Below are positions 62,146-64,000 of a DNA stretch of 64,000 bases, piece by piece (the stretch's first letter is position 1; each line of letters begins with the position of its first letter). The notes below the pieces were generated by a model, which did no database searches, was not told where the DNA came from, and was given only the letters and a program-made list of their open reading frames with translations. A program made the position numbers and the translations under genes. The DNA is from an uncultured Phocaeicola sp. (lineage in GTDB: Bacteria; Bacteroidota; Bacteroidia; Bacteroidales; Bacteroidaceae): the NCBI GenBank assembly GCA_947581855.1, contig CANPVZ010000019.1, positions 18,159 through 82,158 on the forward strand, given 5' to 3'.

Positions 62146-62997
62146 TTATTTTCTAAATTCATCTGGAATACTTACATCATTTTTTAATGATTCAATAATC
62201 TTACGGAATATTTCACTTCCTTTCTCTCTATCTAATGATATCCATCGTTCAATTATGGAAAGTTTTACAAGAAATACAAACAGTTTTTCTACAGAAAAAT
62301 AATTGAAGAACGAAGCATCTTCCAACCACTCCCACTTTAAAATATCTATTTTTCTTTCTTTCTCCACTAAATCGGATAGTTCCGAAATTCGATAAATTTG
62401 ATCATACATATCAAACATACCCATAAGCCCGAAATCACGTGAGTTAGAAGTTCTAATAGCTTCACTCACCCCGTTCGAACCTACTATATAAGAAGATAAT
62501 TCCAATTTATACTTTCGGGCCGTAATAGCTGTCAGAAGATTATTAAGATTCAAATTAAATTCGAACCATGCTGCTACAAACTTATTTTTACTTTGCATAG
62601 CATAATGATAATAATAAGCAGAAAGGGAATCTTCAGGCAATACAGAGACTATTTCTCCTAATTCTTTGTTTTTCAAATACAAAGAAATAAAAGAATAGAA
62701 ATAAGATGGATATTTTTTATTCTCCACTTCACCATCGGCTACAGAACAAATCAAAGCCGAAAGTTCTTCTACCGAATAATTACCTCGTGAATTTACTACT
62801 TCCGCATCTCTATCTTTCAATAATGCCAAAAGACATTCATTATCATATTGAAGATAAAAAAGATCAATTATCTTCTGATCTTCCCCCGAAAGCTGAGGAT
62901 AAATACTTTCCTTAAAATCTACTACAGAATAACTCAATTTACCATCATCTATAGAAAGATCCGGCAAACCGGTCACTAAACAATAATAATTACTCAT
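62146..62997 (-). CDS. DUF2764 protein, V-ATPase C-subunit-like
   Basis: A 283-residue, mostly helical cytosolic protein beginning MSNYYCLVTGLPDLSIDDGK. It is encoded between the E and A subunit genes, overlapping E by four bases, where subunit C of other V-type operons lies. The family, DUF2764, occurs with Bacteroidota-type V-ATPases. By position it is likely to replace subunit C in joining the stalk to the membrane part. No catalytic motif is seen. Confidence 0.85.
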   Translation of the reverse strand: MSNYYCLVTGLPDLSIDDGKLSYSVVDFKESIYPQLSGEDQKIIDLFYLQYDNECLLALLKDRDAEVVNSRGNYSVEELSALICSVADGEVENKKYPSYFYSFISLYLKNKELGEIVSVLPEDSLSAYYYHYAMQSKNKFVAAWFEFNLNLNNLLTAITARKYKLELSSYIVGSNGVSEAIRTSNSRDFGLMGMFDMYDQIYRISELSDLVEKERKIDILKWEWLEDASFFNYFSVEKLFVFLVKLSIIERWISLDREKGSEIFRKIIESLKNDVSIPDEFRK

Positions 62998-63596
62998 AAG
63001 TCCTTGTTAAAAAGCATTTCTACCAATTGAGGACGTAAAAATGATTTAAAATAATTCTCAAATTCTTCTTCACCAAAATTCACTTTATAGGCTCCATCAG
63101 CAGGAGAAATAGAGAATAAAACTTTTTGTCCGTTCACTTGTTCTATACGCACACCCTTATCCAATAAGTTCTTAGCTTTCGCCAAGAAATAATTCTTAAG
63201 AGTTTCTGCATCTGAGGTAGATATAATAATAGGCTCATTTACAGACCATTGATTAGCCAAAGTTATAAGGAAAGCATTCATAACGTCTTTATCTTTAACT
63301 AAATCCTGCACTGACGAATGAACTAATTTATCTGTAATCAAATCAGCAATTTCCGATTTTAAAGCATTCATTGCCTGATTAGCAAAAAGTTTCAACTCTG
63401 ATTTTGTATGTTCTTCCATTTCCTTTGAAGATTTTCTCGCAGCTGCAAGAATTGATTCGGCCTCTGCCTTTGCATTTTCTACTATTTGCAATGCTTCATT
63501 TTCTGCATTCTTAACTAATCGACGTGCCTCTTCATTACCCTTCTCTACTCCTTCTCGATAGATTTTATCGGTAAGCTCTTGAATCTTACTTTCCAT
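62994..63596 (-). CDS. ntpE: V-type ATPase subunit E
   Basis: A 200-residue peripheral stalk subunit. It begins with a long Glu/Ala/Lys-rich helix (residues 10-75: EGVEKGNEEARRLVKNAENEA and following) and ends in a compact domain. It is the first gene of the operon. A complete promoter (TTG, 19-base spacer, TATCTTTG) is centred near 63655. Confidence 0.9.
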   Translation of the reverse strand: MESKIQELTDKIYREGVEKGNEEARRLVKNAENEALQIVENAKAEAESILAAARKSSKEMEEHTKSELKLFANQAMNALKSEIADLITDKLVHSSVQDLVKDKDVMNAFLITLANQWSVNEPIIISTSDAETLKNYFLAKAKNLLDKGVRIEQVNGQKVLFSISPADGAYKVNFGEEEFENYFKSFLRPQLVEMLFNKDL

Positions 63597-63639
63597 GACG
63601 CTTATATATCAATTAAAGGTTATACATTTTATCGGGAGC

Positions 63640-63669
63640 CAAAGATACAAATTTGTTTTATCTAAACAA
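63640..63669 (-). promoter_or_regulatory. V-ATPase operon promoter
   Basis: On the minus strand TTG (63667-63669), a 19-base spacer and TATCTTTG (63640-63647) match the Bacteroidota consensus. The leader to the ntpE start is about 40 bases. Confidence 0.8.
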
Positions 63670-63940
63670 TATGTTAGATGTTTTTTTACCTTTTCAAAAG
63701 AAAGAAAAGGATAAATTGAACAAAATAAAAGATAAGTCTACAAAAATAAAGAAATTGTCAGATCTATATAAGATAAACAAAAAGAGAGCCTCCTTAAAAA
63801 CAAAGAAGAAGCATATCTTAAAAACTATCCTATGGAGCCCCCGGCATAGATTTACACACCTACACCTCCCACGTACATCCAAACACCCTAACAAACCACA
63901 CCAAAACAAACACACAACTACATCCACACCCTCCCAAAAC

Positions 63941-63977
63941 GCAAAAAGTCCCCCGCGGGGCATACCCGCGGAGGACT
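63941..63977 (-). terminator. Terminator of a gene beyond the window
   Basis: The stem AGTCCTCCGCGGG / CCCGCGGGGGACT (63947-63959 and 63965-63977) is followed on the minus strand by TTTTTGCGTTTT. It ends a minus-strand transcription unit that lies to the right of the window. Confidence 0.9.
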
Positions 63978-64000
63978 CTGCTGATCATCATATTTTCCCA

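Larger units (their letters stand above)
63597..64000. other. Upstream region of the V-ATPase operon, to window end
   Basis: The 404 bases contain the operon promoter at 63640-63669 and a strong terminator at 63941-63977 whose stem is followed on the minus strand by a T tract, so a gene must end beyond the window edge. The middle part is AT-rich and then unusually C/A-rich (63841-63940), with no gene. Confidence 0.65.

Noticed and set aside
63694..63963. 89-codon minus-strand frame at the window end
   Set aside because: It overlaps a strong terminator and a C/A-rich stretch and has low-complexity Phe/Leu/Gly composition unlike a protein.

Overview
The window is a chromosomal segment of a Bacteroidales bacterium (Bacteroidota); the genus cannot be fixed from the sequence alone. 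The evidence is a BatABCDE aerotolerance-type operon, a V-type ATPase with a DUF2764 subunit, GT3-like glycogen synthase, a DUF4295 gene beside the L28/L33 genes, and many promoters carrying the Bacteroidota -7 element TAnnTTTG, several with a TTG/TTTG element 19-20 bases upstream. Base composition is AT-rich, more so in the first 30 kb and less so from about 33 to 45 kb. Most of the window is core housekeeping DNA in compact operons.

Layout. 0-14.7 kb: ligA and trmD diverge; a decayed IS982-type transposase and about 1.7 kb of gene debris follow; then two tRNA-Arg genes, htpG and clpC on the minus strand, and gyrA plus a TPR lipoprotein-sized secreted protein on the plus strand. 14.7-15.6 kb is a rearranged transposase relic. 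15.7-25.1 kb is a minus-strand operon, moxR - DUF58 - unnamed membrane gene - batA - batB - batC - batD - batE - small membrane protein, plus a small HTH gene. 25.3-32.4 kb is a minus-strand information-processing block: map, tsaD, cinA, rpmB, rpmG, DUF4295, ftsY, rimO, an HU protein, a membrane-anchored HU-LysM fusion and a 39-residue membrane peptide too short for ordinary gene calling. A Gly-Leu-Leu-Gly tRNA cluster, nspC and a UvrD/PcrA helicase follow.

37.2-45.7 kb: sodB, preceded by five GTGCAC-centred repeats, then a thiamin operon led by a TPP riboswitch (thiS, thiE, thiG, thiC, a GNAT gene, a HEAT-like gene, thiH, a ThiF/MoeB-like adenylyltransferase, a TenI-like protein). prs follows. 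46.7-51.1 kb holds a hybrid of live genes (an orphan PAS histidine kinase facing a TlpA-like lipoprotein) and two more relics of the same insertion element seen at 15 kb. 51.4-55.7 kb: glgA and glgP for glycogen. 56-63.6 kb: V-ATPase operon E - DUF2764 - A - B - D - I - K, whose K subunit has all the side chains of the Na+ site described for Enterococcus hirae NtpK.

No clear new defence or biosynthetic system is visible. The items most worth a second look are the GTGCAC repeat cluster, the HU-TM-LysM fusion with its tiny membrane partner, the two unnamed genes inside the Bat operon, the foreign-looking GNAT/HEAT pair inside the thiamin operon, and an insertion-element leader with a built-in terminator present at three loci.
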